Positions 44,015 to 53,978 of a DNA stretch of 64,000 nucleotides are shown in pieces. Position numbers and translations under genes: made by a program. Position 1 is the stretch's first letter, and the number at the start of each line of letters is the position of its first letter. Source of the DNA: Pseudomonas tohonis (GTDB lineage Bacteria; Pseudomonadota; Gammaproteobacteria; Pseudomonadales; Pseudomonadaceae); assembly GCF_012767755.2 (NCBI RefSeq), contig NZ_AP023189.1, positions 3,846,001 to 3,910,000 of the forward strand, in the 5' to 3' direction. The notes under the pieces are model-generated. The model saw nothing but the letters and a program-made list of their open reading frames with translations. It had not been told where the DNA came from and made no database searches.

Positions 44015-45313
44015 ATGACCCGAGAAGACACTGCCTTCCGCCCCGGCCCCGCCTGGACGATCGCCTTCCTGCTGGCCTTCATGATGCTGGTCAACTTCCT
44101 CGACAAGGTCGTCATCGGCCTGGTCGCCGTGCCCATGACCGAGGAGCTGGGCCTGTCGCCCACCGAGTTCGGCCTGATCGGCGGCGCCCTGCACTGGCTG
44201 TTCGCCGCTTCCGCCGTGGTCGGCGGCTTCCTCGCCAACCGCCGCCCGACCCGCACCCTGCTCCTCGGCATGGGCCTGTTCTGGGCGCTGATCCAGCTGC
44301 CCATGCTGCTGGCCAGCTCGCTGTGGATGATCGTCGCCTGCCGCGTGCTGCTCGGCATCGGCGAGGGCCCCGCGTCCCCCGTGGCCACTCACGCGCTGTA
44401 CAAATGGTTCCCCGATGATCGCCGCAGCCTGCCGGTGGCCCTGCTGCACTCCGGCAGCGCCATGGGCCTCCTGGTGGCCGGCGCGATGATCCCCTGGGTC
44501 AGCCTGCACTACGGCTGGCGCACCAACTTCGCCGTGCTCGCCGTGATCGGCCTGGTGTGGTGCGGGCTGTGGCTGCTGCTGGGCCGCGAGGGCACGATCG
44601 ATTCCCTGCGCCGCGGCCAGCTGGCGACGCCCGACGCTCACCGCCTGCCCTACCGCCGCCTGCTCGGCGACCCCAGCGTGCTGGGCAACTACCTCTGCCA
44701 TTTCGCCGCCAACTGGTCGCTGGCCCTGACCCTGACCTGGGTGCCCAGCTACCTGCAGGTCGGCCTGGGCATGGACCCGCTGCGCACCGGGCACATGTTC
44801 GTGCTCTTCGTGGTGGTCACCACCCCGCTCAGCCTGTTCATGGCCTGGGTCTCCCAGCGCCTGCTGCGCCGCGGCCTGCCCTCGCGCCTGGCGCGTGGCG
44901 CCTTCGTCTCGCTCTGCCTGATCGCCGGCGGGCTGTTCTCCGCCTCGCTGATGCTGGAGCTGCCGGTCGCGGTGCGCATCGTCAACCTGACCCTCAGCGG
45001 CGGCCTGGCCCTGGTGATGTATTCGGTGGGGCCGGCGATGCTCGCCGAGTTCACCCCGGCCAGCCAGCGCGGCGGCATCCTCGCCATCGGCAACGCCGTG
45101 GCCTCGCTGGCGGGCCTCTCGGCGCCCGTGGTCACCGGCCTGCTGGTGAGCGGCGCGGGTGCCGCCCATCCGCAGGGCTACGCCCAGGGCTTCCTGGTCT
45201 GTGGCGCGGTGCTGGTGGTGGCGGGCCTGGTCGGCCTGGTGACCATGAACCCGCAACGCTCGCAGGAGCGCCTGGCTCAGGACGAGACGTCGGCCGCCTG
45301 CTCGCGGGCCTGA
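44015..45313 (+). CDS. MFS transporter, probable anion/aromatic-acid:H+ symporter type
   Basis: The 432-residue protein has about twelve membrane helices. The first (AFLLAFMMLVNFLDKVVIGL) and GLIGGALHWLFAASAVVGGF are typical of the anion:cation symporter group that imports organic acids. HALYKWFPDDRRSLPVALLHSG matches the loop 4-5 region of that group. In this cluster it is the likely importer of the acid activated by the acyl-CoA ligase. ATG 44015 follows GAGAG. Its end overlaps the convergent LysR gene by 37 bases. Confidence 0.88.
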   Translation: MTREDTAFRPGPAWTIAFLLAFMMLVNFLDKVVIGLVAVPMTEELGLSPTEFGLIGGALHWLFAASAVVGGFLANRRPTRTLLLGMGLFWALIQLPMLLASSLWMIVACRVLLGIGEGPASPVATHALYKWFPDDRRSLPVALLHSGSAMGLLVAGAMIPWVSLHYGWRTNFAVLAVIGLVWCGLWLLLGREGTIDSLRRGQLATPDAHRLPYRRLLGDPSVLGNYLCHFAANWSLALTLTWVPSYLQVGLGMDPLRTGHMFVLFVVVTTPLSLFMAWVSQRLLRRGLPSRLARGAFVSLCLIAGGLFSASLMLELPVAVRIVNLTLSGGLALVMYSVGPAMLAEFTPASQRGGILAIGNAVASLAGLSAPVVTGLLVSGAGAAHPQGYAQGFLVCGAVLVVAGLVGLVTMNPQRSQERLAQDETSAACSRA

Positions 45314-46239
45314 TCGCCCTCCGCGCCGCGCTCGATCAGGGCGCCGCGCCAACGCCCGCTGTTCACCGCCTCCACCAGCAGCGATCGCACCAGGTCGCGC
45401 ATGCAGGAGGCCGCGAAGGACAGCGGCCGGTGCACCGAATAGGCGATGGACACGGTGCGGGTGATGCGCGGCTCGACGATCAGCCGCGCGGTGGTCGGCT
45501 GGAACAGCTCCAGCAGCGGCGGCCAGTTGCTGATGGTCGCCGCCAGCCCGCTGCGCACCAGGCTGGCGATGCCCGGCGTCGACTGTTGCTCGTAGGCCAC
45601 GTTCAGCACCACCCCCGCCTCCATCGCCGCCTGCTCGATGCGCCGCCGCAGGTGCAGCGCGCGCGGCGGCATCACCAGGCGCGTGGCGCCCGCCTCGGCG
45701 AGGCTGATGGGCGTCTCCTCCCCCTCGCCGTGCCCGACCCAGTAGAGGTCCTCGACGAAGATCGGCTCGGCGGCCACGTGCTGCAGTTCCTCGGCATTGG
45801 GCAGCACGCCGAAATCCACCTTGCCCAGCTCGATGGCCTGGCCGCCCTCGCGGGTCAGCCCGTCGCACACCGTCAGGGCGATGCTGGGGAATTTCTCCGC
45901 CGCCCGGGAAATGATCTCCGGCAGCAGCAGCGCCGAGGCCGTCGCCGGGATGGAGATGGACACATGGCCCTTGGGATCGCCCCGCGTGGAGGCCAACTCG
46001 TCCTTCACCGAATCCAGCTTCTGCACCACCGAACGCGCCACCTCGTAGAGCTGGCGCCCGGCACCGGTGAGCGCCACGCCGTCGTGCTGGCGCTCCAGCA
46101 ATTGCACTTCCAGTTCGTCTTCCAGCAGGCCAATCTGCCGGCTCAGGGCCGGTTGCGCGATGAACGAGCGGCGCGCCGCCGCAGAGAAGCTACCCGCCTC
46201 GGCGATGGCGATCAGGTAGCGGAGCTGCTTGAGGGTCAT
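45277..46239 (-). CDS. LysR-family regulator of the catabolic cluster
   Basis: The 320-residue protein has a LysR helix-turn-helix (AEAGSFSAAARRSFIAQPALSRQIGLLE, residues 12-39) resembling the BenM/CatR-like and Nac-type subgroup. It is encoded within the catabolic cluster and converges on the MFS gene, overlapping its 3' end. Likely targets are the ligase-dehydrogenase operon and itself; both leaders contain GATATGG-type half-sites. ATG 46239 gives normal length. Confidence 0.9.
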   Translation of the reverse strand: MTLKQLRYLIAIAEAGSFSAAARRSFIAQPALSRQIGLLEDELEVQLLERQHDGVALTGAGRQLYEVARSVVQKLDSVKDELASTRGDPKGHVSISIPATASALLLPEIISRAAEKFPSIALTVCDGLTREGGQAIELGKVDFGVLPNAEELQHVAAEPIFVEDLYWVGHGEGEETPISLAEAGATRLVMPPRALHLRRRIEQAAMEAGVVLNVAYEQQSTPGIASLVRSGLAATISNWPPLLELFQPTTARLIVEPRITRTVSIAYSVHRPLSFAASCMRDLVRSLLVEAVNSGRWRGALIERGAEGDQAREQAADVSS

Positions 46240-46577
46240 GGAGGTCTCACCTATGCCGAACTGATATGGCTGCCATCTGGAATCGCTATGGGCGGCGTTT
46301 CTTAAGGCGCGCCTAGTATTCCTGAAAAACCGGCAAGACGGGATGCCCATGCACACAGCATCCGGCCCCCAGGGCCAACAACCCTATCGAAAAAAGCGCT
46401 GAAAGCCTTGCCAGGCAATGGACACAGATCGAAGAAGGGGAAATCCACGCCCCCCCGCACGCACCACGGGAACCTGCCCGGGAATCACACCTTCACGCCC
46501 CGGGGGGCACGCCGCAGCCCTGCGCCGGGATCGACTCCGCGAGCAAGCCATAACAGGATTGGATGGTTAACCCCGAA
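46240..46577. other. Gap between two same-strand LysR genes
   Basis: These 338 bases include the leader of the LysR gene at 46239, with GATATGG-CTG-CCATC at about 46264-46278. The rest shows nothing recognisable, and short frames have no support. Confidence 0.45.
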
Positions 46578-47501
46578 TCACTCCGGGTGCATCGCCTCGA
46601 CGCCGAAGTTACCCTTGGCGATCTCCTCCCCGAACAACTCGATGGCCCGGCGGCAAACCGGCGAGAGAAAGCCGTGGGTGCGGGTCGCCATCCCGATGTG
46701 GCGGTTCAGGTTGATCTCCCCCGGCGCCAGGTCCAGCGCCGCCATGCCGGTGCCAAGGAACTCGCGGCTATAGCGGGCCAGGGTCAGCATGCGGCTGCCA
46801 ACGATCAGCTGGTAGGCGTTGGGGCTGCTGAAGTCCGCCTCCACACGCGTGGCGGGCACCGGCAGGCCGCGCTGGCTGAAGGTCTCGTCGAGCATGCGGC
46901 GTACCGTGATATGCCCCGCCGGCAGGGCCCAGTCCTCGCCCACCAGGTCCTCCAGGCGCAGCTGCTTGCGACGGCACAGCGGGTGGTCGGCGTCGGCCGC
47001 CACCACCAAGCGGTCTTGGTACAGGGGCTGGATGTCCAGGTCCGGCTCGAAGGCCTGGATCGGCACGAAGACAATGTCCAGGTCCCCCGCTCGCAGGGCG
47101 CTCAGCAGTTCCTGGGCCATGCGGCAGAAGAGCTTGAGCTTGGCCGCGGGGCGCTCGCGCAACAGCCGCTTGCAGGCGATGTGCAGCAATTGGTCGGGGA
47201 AGGTCAGCGAATAGCCGATGCGCACCATGCCCTGCTCGCCGGTGAGCAGGCAGCGCATTTCCGCCATGGCGTCGTCGTAGTCGCGGCGCAGCTTCTGGGC
47301 GCGCTCCAGAAACAGCTCGCCGGCCTGGGTGGGGCGCATGCCCTGGGGCACCCGCTCGAACAGCTGCAGGCCCAGTTGCTCCTCGACCCGGCGCACCGCC
47401 TTGGTCAGCGCGGGCTGGGAAATGCCTAGTGCCTCGGCGGCCTTGCCGATGGAGCCGCTGTGGCGGACGGCGACGACGTATTCAAGATCACGGGTGTCCA
47501 A
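46578..47501 (-). CDS. LysR-family regulator, divergent from the serine hydrolase
   Basis: The 307-residue protein has a LysR helix-turn-helix (VRHSGSIGKAAEALGISQPALTKAVRRVEE) and an effector domain of the GbpR/CbbR-like type. The start is TTG 47501, supported by AAGGA nine bases upstream; no in-frame ATG fits. The 116-base divergent gap with the serine hydrolase gene has an ACCT-CAG-AGGT palindrome, suggesting it controls that gene and perhaps the DUF1302-DUF1329-thiolase unit. Confidence 0.9.
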   Translation of the reverse strand: MDTRDLEYVVAVRHSGSIGKAAEALGISQPALTKAVRRVEEQLGLQLFERVPQGMRPTQAGELFLERAQKLRRDYDDAMAEMRCLLTGEQGMVRIGYSLTFPDQLLHIACKRLLRERPAAKLKLFCRMAQELLSALRAGDLDIVFVPIQAFEPDLDIQPLYQDRLVVAADADHPLCRRKQLRLEDLVGEDWALPAGHITVRRMLDETFSQRGLPVPATRVEADFSSPNAYQLIVGSRMLTLARYSREFLGTGMAALDLAPGEINLNRHIGMATRTHGFLSPVCRRAIELFGEEIAKGNFGVEAMHPE

Positions 47502-47526
47502 AGGGCATTCCTTCTGGTTATGACTT

Positions 47527-47542
47527 CGACCTCAGAGGTTCA
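47527..47542. promoter_or_regulatory. Candidate LysR box in the divergent gap
   Basis: ACCTCAGAGGT (47529-47539) is a perfect interrupted palindrome inside a T-N11-A type context between the TTG-start LysR gene and the serine hydrolase gene. Confidence 0.4.
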
Positions 47543-47617
47543 TTGTATCTATGCCTGGTGCTGCCTAACATCCGCAAAAAAGCCCCCCGGGCACAACCCG
47601 CCAATGGGATAACAACA

Positions 47618-48946
47618 ATGACGCCATGCCCCTCCCCGTCGCGCCAGCGGCACGCCCTCGGCCTGCTGCTGGGCACCGGCCTCCTGCTCACCTGCACCCT
47701 GCAACCGGCCCAGGCCACCACCGCGCCCAGCGCCGGTGTGATGCAGGGCTTCCCTCCCGCTCCGGAGCTCCGCGTGAACAAAGCCAACGCCTTCCTGCCG
47801 CCGTACCTGCGCTGGTCCATGACCCATGCCCGCGAAGTGTCCGCCACCCGCAATCTGGCACGGGCACGCACGCCCCTGGTTCTGGCCGCCGGCCAACCGC
47901 TGGACCTGGCCGCGCTGAGCTTCAAGGCCGGCGATGAAACCCTCGACCTCGACCGTTACCTGCAGGAAACCGTCACCGACGGCTTCATCGTCCTGCATCA
48001 CGGGCGGGTGGTCTACGAGCGCCACCTGGACGGCCTGGGCGAACGCCAGCCGCATATCTGGGCCTCCATGACCAAGTCGGTCACCGGCCTGCTGGCCGCG
48101 CAGTTCATCGCCGAGGGCACCCTCGACCCGCAGGCCCGCCTGGCCCGCTACGTGCCCGAGCTCGAAGGCACGCCCTTCGGCGAAAGCAGCGTGCGCGCCA
48201 ACCTCGACATGCTGGTGGAGGTGGCCTACCCGGAGAACGTGCCGCCGGACCTCGGCCTGTTCGCCGCCACCGGCCTGATCCCGCGCAAGGCGGGCATGCC
48301 CGAGGACATCTACGCCTTCCTCAAGATGGCCCAGCGCAGTGGCGACAACAGTGGCGCGGCGCCGTTCTTCTACCAGAACGGCTCCCCCGAAGCCCTGGCC
48401 TGGGCGCTGCGGCGCATCTCCGGCAAGACCTGGGCGGAACTGGTGGAGGAACGCATCTGGTCGCGCTTCGCCGAAGAAGACGCCTACGTGCAGGTGGACG
48501 CATTGGGCACAGAGATGGCCAGCGGCGGCATCAGCTGCAACCTGCGGGACACCGCGCGCTTCGCCGAGCTGGTACGCCGCGAACTGGGCCGCGAGACGCC
48601 CGGGGACAGCTTCAACCAGGCGGTGCGCAGCCTCCTCCAATCCGGTGACAAGGCAGCCTTCGACCGCGGCAACCTGGCCCCCGGCCGCCCGGGCTACACC
48701 TACCGCAACTACTGGTTCCAGAAGAACGATGGCGACGGCTCTCTCGAAGCCAGCGGGCGCTTCGGCCAGAAGATCTACATCAACCCCGCGCGCGAAGTGG
48801 TGATCGTCAAGCTCTCGGCCACGCCGGACCAGGCCCGCCGCGCCACCAGCGTCAGCGGCGAAGACCGCGCCGGCACCCGCGCCATCGACTCGGCCACCAC
48901 CTTCAACAACCTGGTCAGCGCCCTGCTCGGCCAACTGCCGCACTAG
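47618..48946 (+). CDS. Periplasmic serine hydrolase of the beta-lactamase/esterase EstB fold
   Basis: The 442-residue protein has a signal peptide (LGLLLGTGLLLTCTLQPAQAT). It also has the class C beta-lactamase-like motif S150-M-T-K153 (WASMTKSVTG) and YQN in FFYQNGSPEAL as the second motif. Related proteins act as esterases, 6-aminohexanoate-oligomer hydrolases or D-amino peptidases. In this cluster it may release an acid from an ester before import. It is divergent from a LysR gene and ends in a strong hairpin. Confidence 0.88.
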   Translation: MTPCPSPSRQRHALGLLLGTGLLLTCTLQPAQATTAPSAGVMQGFPPAPELRVNKANAFLPPYLRWSMTHAREVSATRNLARARTPLVLAAGQPLDLAALSFKAGDETLDLDRYLQETVTDGFIVLHHGRVVYERHLDGLGERQPHIWASMTKSVTGLLAAQFIAEGTLDPQARLARYVPELEGTPFGESSVRANLDMLVEVAYPENVPPDLGLFAATGLIPRKAGMPEDIYAFLKMAQRSGDNSGAAPFFYQNGSPEALAWALRRISGKTWAELVEERIWSRFAEEDAYVQVDALGTEMASGGISCNLRDTARFAELVRRELGRETPGDSFNQAVRSLLQSGDKAAFDRGNLAPGRPGYTYRNYWFQKNDGDGSLEASGRFGQKIYINPAREVVIVKLSATPDQARRATSVSGEDRAGTRAIDSATTFNNLVSALLGQLPH

Positions 48947-48968
48947 ACCCCACCCCGGCCACGCCAAA

Positions 48969-48992
48969 GGCTGCGCAGGCGACTGCGCAGCC
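48969..48992 (+). terminator. Hairpin after the serine hydrolase gene
   Basis: GGCTGCGCAG and CTGCGCAGCC form a perfect 10-bp stem with a GCGA loop, 22 bases past the stop. There is no T-run. It separates the hydrolase from the DUF1302 operon. Confidence 0.65.
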
Positions 48993-49061
48993 CGGGCGGC
49001 GCTTTGCCCCGTGCACAGCCCAGGCCGGCCACCGACCCGACAACAACAACGAGAGGGTTAC

Positions 49062-50942
49062 ATGAACGATTCGACCTCACCCCAGCGCGACCGTATCCGG
49101 CGCGCCTTCCGCCCCACCGCCCTGGCCCTGGGCGTCGCCCTGGCCGCAGCGGGCCCGCTGTCCCAGGCCGCCACCTGGCAGCTGGACGACGACTGGAGCC
49201 TGACCAGCAACACCTCGCTGTCCCTGGGCACCAGCTGGTCGCTGGAGAACGCCGACAAGCACCTGATGAACAAGGCCGACGCCGCGACCATCGGCAAGAC
49301 CGGTACCGGCACCAACTACAACGGTGACGACGGCAAGCTCAATTACGAAAAGGGCGACACTATTTCCACCCTGTTCAAGGGCCTGACCGACTTCGACCTC
49401 AACGACGGCTCCCAGGGCGCCTTCGTCCGCGTCAAGTACTGGTACGACCACGCCATGGAGACCGGCAACGGCGACTTCACCCGCTTCGATGATTCCGGCT
49501 GGCAGGACCTGGCCCGCTTCAAGGGCTTCGAAGTCCTCGACGCCTACCTCTGGAAGGACCTCGAGCTGGCCGGCCGCCCCCTGAGCCTGAAGCTCGGCAA
49601 GCAGGTACTGAGCTGGGGCGAGGCGCTGTTCCTGCAGAACGGCGTGAACGCCATCAACCCCCTGGACGTCTCCGCCTTCAACCGCCCCGGCACCGAGCTC
49701 AAGGAAGGCCTGCTGCCGGCGGAAATGTTCAGCTTCAACTACGACCTGACCGACGCCGTCAGCCTCGAGGGCTTCTGGCAGTACAACTTCCGCCCTTCGG
49801 TGCTCGAAGGCTGCGGCACCTTCTTCAGCTCCAACGATTCGCTGCAGGAAGGCTGCGGGGCCGACAAGCTGATCGCCGGCGGCATCTCCAGCACCGCCAA
49901 CTCCAGCGTGGAGAACGCTCTCGATGTGCCCGCGGCGCTGCGACCGGCCTCCGAGCGCTACCTGCAGCGCACCGCCACCGACTGGGCCAGCGACAACGGC
50001 CAGTACGGCCTGGCCATGCACTACCTGATCGACTCGCTGAACAACGCCGACCTCGGCCTCTACTACTTGAACTACCACAGCCGCACGCCAGTGCTCTCGG
50101 GGGTGATCGCCCGCCAGGCGCCGAACGCCGGCGGCAACCCCGGCCCCAACATCAACACCGGTGACTACTTCACCGTCTACCCGGAGAACATCCGCCTGTT
50201 CGGCGCCAGCCTCAGTGCGGTGGTCGGCGACACCGCCGTGTTCAGCGAGTTGAGCTACCGCCCCAACATGCCGCTGAACCTCAATTCCTCCGACCTGGTC
50301 AACCTGCTCGCCGGCCAGGCCAACAGCTGGATCATGCCCATGAACGCGGCGCAGCTGGCCGGGGCCCGTGGCAGCCGGGTGGATGGCTACCGGCGCAAGG
50401 AAGTGTGGCAATTCAGCCTCGGCGCCGCCGACAGTCTGTCCAACGTGCTCGGCGCCCAGCGCCTGGCCTGGGCCGTGGAGGCCGGCGCCAACTGGATCGG
50501 CGGGCTCGACCCGCAGGACGAGCGCTTCGGCCGCTCCGGTGCCTTCGGCCGCACGCCCACCTCCGATGGCACGCCATGCTTCACCCCCTCGGCACAGAAC
50601 GCGGCGGGCCTCACCGCCGAGGAGCTGGCCGCGGCCAACCACTGCAACACCCACGGGGTGATGACCGCCTTCTCCTGGGGCTATCGCCTGCGCATGGGCC
50701 TGAACTACGAAGGCGTGCTGCCGGCCACCGTCATCACGCCCTCGATCAACTGGCGCCACGACGTCGAGGGCTATGGCCCCAACTTCCAGGAAGGCCAGCA
50801 GGCCGTAGGCCTCGCCCTCACATTCGACTACCGCAACGACTACTCCCTCGAGCTGGCCTACAACAGCTTCTTCGGCTCGAACAAGTTCTCCGTCATCGAT
50901 GACCGCGACTTCGCCTCGGTCACCCTCAAAGCGAGCTTCTGA
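49062..50942 (+). CDS. DUF1302 outer-membrane protein
   Basis: The 626-residue protein has a signal peptide ending near PLSQAAT. A long beta-rich sequence with alternating aromatic residues follows and ends in SVTLKASF, a C-terminal Phe typical of outer-membrane barrels. LGKQVLSWGEALFLQNGVNAINPLD is the DUF1302 signature. DUF1302 genes are regularly paired with DUF1329 in clusters for hydrophobic substrates; a role in uptake is inferred. GAGAGG precedes ATG 49062. The DUF1329 gene follows two bases later. Confidence 0.92.
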   Translation: MNDSTSPQRDRIRRAFRPTALALGVALAAAGPLSQAATWQLDDDWSLTSNTSLSLGTSWSLENADKHLMNKADAATIGKTGTGTNYNGDDGKLNYEKGDTISTLFKGLTDFDLNDGSQGAFVRVKYWYDHAMETGNGDFTRFDDSGWQDLARFKGFEVLDAYLWKDLELAGRPLSLKLGKQVLSWGEALFLQNGVNAINPLDVSAFNRPGTELKEGLLPAEMFSFNYDLTDAVSLEGFWQYNFRPSVLEGCGTFFSSNDSLQEGCGADKLIAGGISSTANSSVENALDVPAALRPASERYLQRTATDWASDNGQYGLAMHYLIDSLNNADLGLYYLNYHSRTPVLSGVIARQAPNAGGNPGPNINTGDYFTVYPENIRLFGASLSAVVGDTAVFSELSYRPNMPLNLNSSDLVNLLAGQANSWIMPMNAAQLAGARGSRVDGYRRKEVWQFSLGAADSLSNVLGAQRLAWAVEAGANWIGGLDPQDERFGRSGAFGRTPTSDGTPCFTPSAQNAAGLTAEELAAANHCNTHGVMTAFSWGYRLRMGLNYEGVLPATVITPSINWRHDVEGYGPNFQEGQQAVGLALTFDYRNDYSLELAYNSFFGSNKFSVIDDRDFASVTLKASF

Positions 50943-50944
50943 CC

Positions 50945-52291
50945 ATGACTCCCGCCTTCAAGCACCTCACCCTGGCCATCGCCCTGCTGGCCGCCGGCTC
51001 CCTGGCCCAGGCCAAGGAAAACGACCCCGCCCGCCTGGACGGCCCGCTCACCCCGGTGGGCGCCGAACGCGCCGCCAACGCCGACGGCAGCATCCCCGCC
51101 TGGGACGGCGGCATGAAGCCTGGCGCGGCACCGGTCAGCGCCAACGGCGACTACAGCGACCCCTTCGCCGCCGAGCAGCCGCTGTACGAGATCACCCGGG
51201 CCAACCTGGAGCAGTACCGCGATCAGCTCAGCCCGGGCCAGCAAGGCATGCTCACCCGCTACCCGGACTACCGCATGCGCGTGTACCCCAGCCACCGCAG
51301 CGCCACCGTGCCACAGGCCTACCTCGACGAGACCCGTGCCAACCTCGCCAAGGTCAGCCTGACCGATGGCGGCTACGGCCTGGACGGCTACAACTTCGGC
51401 GTGCCCTTCCCCCAGCCCACCGAGGGGCTGGAGGTGATGTGGAACCACCTGACCCGCTACCGCGGCGGCTCCATCCGCCGCCAGTTCGCCTCGGCCACCG
51501 TGCAGGAACGAGGCGACTACACCCTGGTCAACTCCGACGGCCTGACCGCCTTCCGTGAACGGGTCAGCGACCTCGAACCCGGCGAGAACCTGCTGTTCTT
51601 CAACCGCGTGCGCACCACTGCGCCCTCCCGCTATGCGGGCGAGGTGACCCTGGTGCACGAGCCCATCAACCAGGTCTCCGGTCCGCGCTCGGCCTGGCAG
51701 TACAACCCCGGCCAGCGCCGCGTACGCCGCGCCCCCACCGTGGCCTATGACAGCAGCGCGCGCTACAGCTTCGGCCAGGTGGTGGCGGACAGCGTCGACG
51801 GCTACAACGGCGCGCCCGACCGCTACGACTGGAAGCTGCTCGGCAAGCGCGAAATGCTCGTGCCCTACAACGCCTACCGCATGGCCAGCAAGCAGGTGCG
51901 CTACGCCGACCTGCTCAAGCCTGGCTACCTCAACCCAGACTACGCACGCTACGAGAAGCACCGCGTCTGGGTGGTGGAAGCCACCCTCAAGCCCAACAGC
52001 CGCCACGTCTATGGCAAGCGCCGCTTCTATCTCGACGAGGACACCTGGCAGATCCTCGCCTCCGACATGTACGACGCCCGTGGCGAGTTGTGGCGCAGCT
52101 ACGAATCGCACCTGGCCATGCTGCATGACATCCAGCTGCCGCTGACCGTGGCCGAAGCCACCTACGACCTGATCTCCGGCCGCTACGCGGTGAACTACCT
52201 GACCAACGAGGTCACCAGCAAGGCGCAGTATGGCGAGTCCATGTCCAAGGCCGAATTCACCCCGGCGCAGCTCAAGCGCCTGGGCAAGTGA
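50945..52291 (+). CDS. DUF1329 periplasmic/outer-membrane-associated protein
   Basis: The 448-residue protein has a signal peptide ([17 protein letters not shown]) and the DUF1329 fold, which is related to lipoprotein carriers of the LolA/LolB type ([41 protein letters not shown]). It starts two bases after the DUF1302 stop, so the pair is translationally linked and probably forms one envelope system for moving a lipid-like compound. Confidence 0.92.
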   Translation: MTPAFKHLTLAIALLAAGSLAQAKENDPARLDGPLTPVGAERAANADGSIPAWDGGMKPGAAPVSANGDYSDPFAAEQPLYEITRANLEQYRDQLSPGQQGMLTRYPDYRMRVYPSHRSATVPQAYLDETRANLAKVSLTDGGYGLDGYNFGVPFPQPTEGLEVMWNHLTRYRGGSIRRQFASATVQERGDYTLVNSDGLTAFRERVSDLEPGENLLFFNRVRTTAPSRYAGEVTLVHEPINQVSGPRSAWQYNPGQRRVRRAPTVAYDSSARYSFGQVVADSVDGYNGAPDRYDWKLLGKREMLVPYNAYRMASKQVRYADLLKPGYLNPDYARYEKHRVWVVEATLKPNSRHVYGKRRFYLDEDTWQILASDMYDARGELWRSYESHLAMLHDIQLPLTVAEATYDLISGRYAVNYLTNEVTSKAQYGESMSKAEFTPAQLKRLGK

Positions 52292-52302
52292 GGGCACGCG
52301 CC

Positions 52303-53490
52303 ATGACAGAAGCCGTCATCCTCTCCACCGCCCGTACCCCCATCGCCAAGGCCTTCCGTGGCGCCTTCAACGCCACCCGCTCGCCGAGCATGGCGGCCTT
52401 CGCCATCCGCGCCGCGGTGGAGCGCGCCGGCATCGAGGCCGGCGAGATCGAGGACCTGGTGATGGGCACGGCGATGCCCGCCGGCACTGCCGGCTGGAAC
52501 CTCGGCCGCATGAGTGCCCTGGCCGCCGGCCTGCCGGTCTCGGTCAGCGGCCAGACCCTCGACCGCCAGTGCGCCTCCGGGTTGATGGCCATCGCCACCG
52601 CTGCAAAGCAGATCACCGGCGACGGCATGCAGGTGACCCTCGGCGCCGGCCAGGAGCACATCAGCCTGGTGCAGCATCGCCACAACGAGTGGATCGCCGA
52701 GTACCAGGACGAACAGGTCATCGCCCATGCGCCCCACGCCTACCTGCCCATGCTGCAGACCGCCGAGCAGGTCGCCCGGCGCTACGGCATCAGCCGCGAG
52801 GCCCAGGACGCCTACGCGCTGCAGTCCCAGCAGCGCACCGCCGCCGCCCAGCGCGAGGGGTTGTTCGCCAGCGAGATCGTGCCGGTGCGGGTGCGCAGGC
52901 AGGTCGTCGACAAGCACAGCAGTGCCACAGGCTTCGAGGAGGTTGCCCTCAGCCAGGACGAGGGCAACCGCCCGCAGACGCGCCTGGAAGACCTCGCCGC
53001 CCTGAAGCCGGTGATCGACGGCGGTTGCGTCACCGCCGGCAACGCCAGCCAGCTGTCCGACGGCGCCAGCGCCTGTGTGCTGATGGATGGGCGCCTGGCC
53101 GAACGACGCAACCTCGACCCCCTGGGTGCCTACCGCGGCATCGCCGTGGCCGGCCTGGCGCCGGAGGAGATGGGCATCGGCCCGGTGCTGGCCGTGCCGA
53201 AGCTGCTCAAGGCCCACGGCCTGCGGGTGGACGACATCGGCCTGTGGGAGCTGAACGAGGCCTTCGCCTGCCAGGTGCTGTACTGCCGGGACCGGCTCGG
53301 CATCGACAACGACCGGCTCAACGTCAACGGTGGTGCCATCGCTATCGGCCACCCCTATGGCATGAGCGGCGCGCGCATGGTCGGCCACGCTTTGCTGGAG
53401 GGCCGCCGACGCGGCGTGCGCTACGTGGTGGTGACCCTGTGCGTGGGGGGCGGCATGGGTGCCGCCGGCCTGTTCGAGGTCTACGGATGA
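52303..53490 (+). CDS. Thiolase (acetyl-CoA C-acyltransferase)
   Basis: The 395-residue enzyme has the thiolase triad: C90 (LDRQCASGL), H350 ([12 protein letters not shown]) and C380 (TLCVGGGMG). It cleaves 3-ketoacyl-CoA to acetyl-CoA and a shortened acyl-CoA, or condenses in reverse. It is the last gene of the DUF1302 operon, 11 bases after DUF1329. With the ligase and dehydrogenase it supplies the ends of a beta-oxidation route; hydratase and hydroxyacyl dehydrogenase are not in the window. Confidence 0.95.
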   Translation: MTEAVILSTARTPIAKAFRGAFNATRSPSMAAFAIRAAVERAGIEAGEIEDLVMGTAMPAGTAGWNLGRMSALAAGLPVSVSGQTLDRQCASGLMAIATAAKQITGDGMQVTLGAGQEHISLVQHRHNEWIAEYQDEQVIAHAPHAYLPMLQTAEQVARRYGISREAQDAYALQSQQRTAAAQREGLFASEIVPVRVRRQVVDKHSSATGFEEVALSQDEGNRPQTRLEDLAALKPVIDGGCVTAGNASQLSDGASACVLMDGRLAERRNLDPLGAYRGIAVAGLAPEEMGIGPVLAVPKLLKAHGLRVDDIGLWELNEAFACQVLYCRDRLGIDNDRLNVNGGAIAIGHPYGMSGARMVGHALLEGRRRGVRYVVVTLCVGGGMGAAGLFEVYG

Positions 53491-53594
53491 ATGCCTTTGC
53501 CGGCCACGCCTCGCTGCCCGCCGGCATCCCCTGAAGCCCCCCCTGCGACCGCTCAGCCTTGCGCCCGGCGGTCCTTCACTTTCGCCGAGTAGCC

Positions 53595-53978
53595 ATGCCC
53601 AGATCCGCACCACGCTCCCCGCTCAGCCAGCGCCTATTGGGCGGCGACGAACCCGACCCACGCTTCACCCTGGCCAACGAACGCACCTTCCTGGCCTGGA
53701 TACGCACCGCCCTCGCCCTGCTGGGCGGCGGCATCGCCGTGGAGACCTTCGCCGGGCACGCCTTCGAGCCCCGCCTGCGCCTGGTCATCACCCTCGGCCT
53801 GCTGTCGCTGAGCCTGCTCGTCAGCCTGGGCGCCTGCCTGCGCTGGCTGGCGGTGGAGCGCGCCCTGCGTCATCGCCGCGCCCTGCCCCTGCCGGCCCTG
53901 GTGCCGGCGCTGGCGCTCGGCTGCTGCGTGGCGGCGCTGATCCTGGCCGGGCTGTTCTGGCCGCGCTGGCATGCGTGA
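53595..53978 (+). CDS. DUF202 (YidH-type) membrane protein
   Basis: The 127-residue protein has the DUF202 motif LANERTFLAWIRTALALLGGGIAVE (residues 26-50) and three membrane helices. Function unknown. Its 3' end overlaps the next DUF202 gene by eight bases, so the two probably form a hetero-complex. It has no obvious link to the thiolase operon, which ends 104 bases upstream. Confidence 0.9.
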   Translation: MPRSAPRSPLSQRLLGGDEPDPRFTLANERTFLAWIRTALALLGGGIAVETFAGHAFEPRLRLVITLGLLSLSLLVSLGACLRWLAVERALRHRRALPLPALVPALALGCCVAALILAGLFWPRWHA

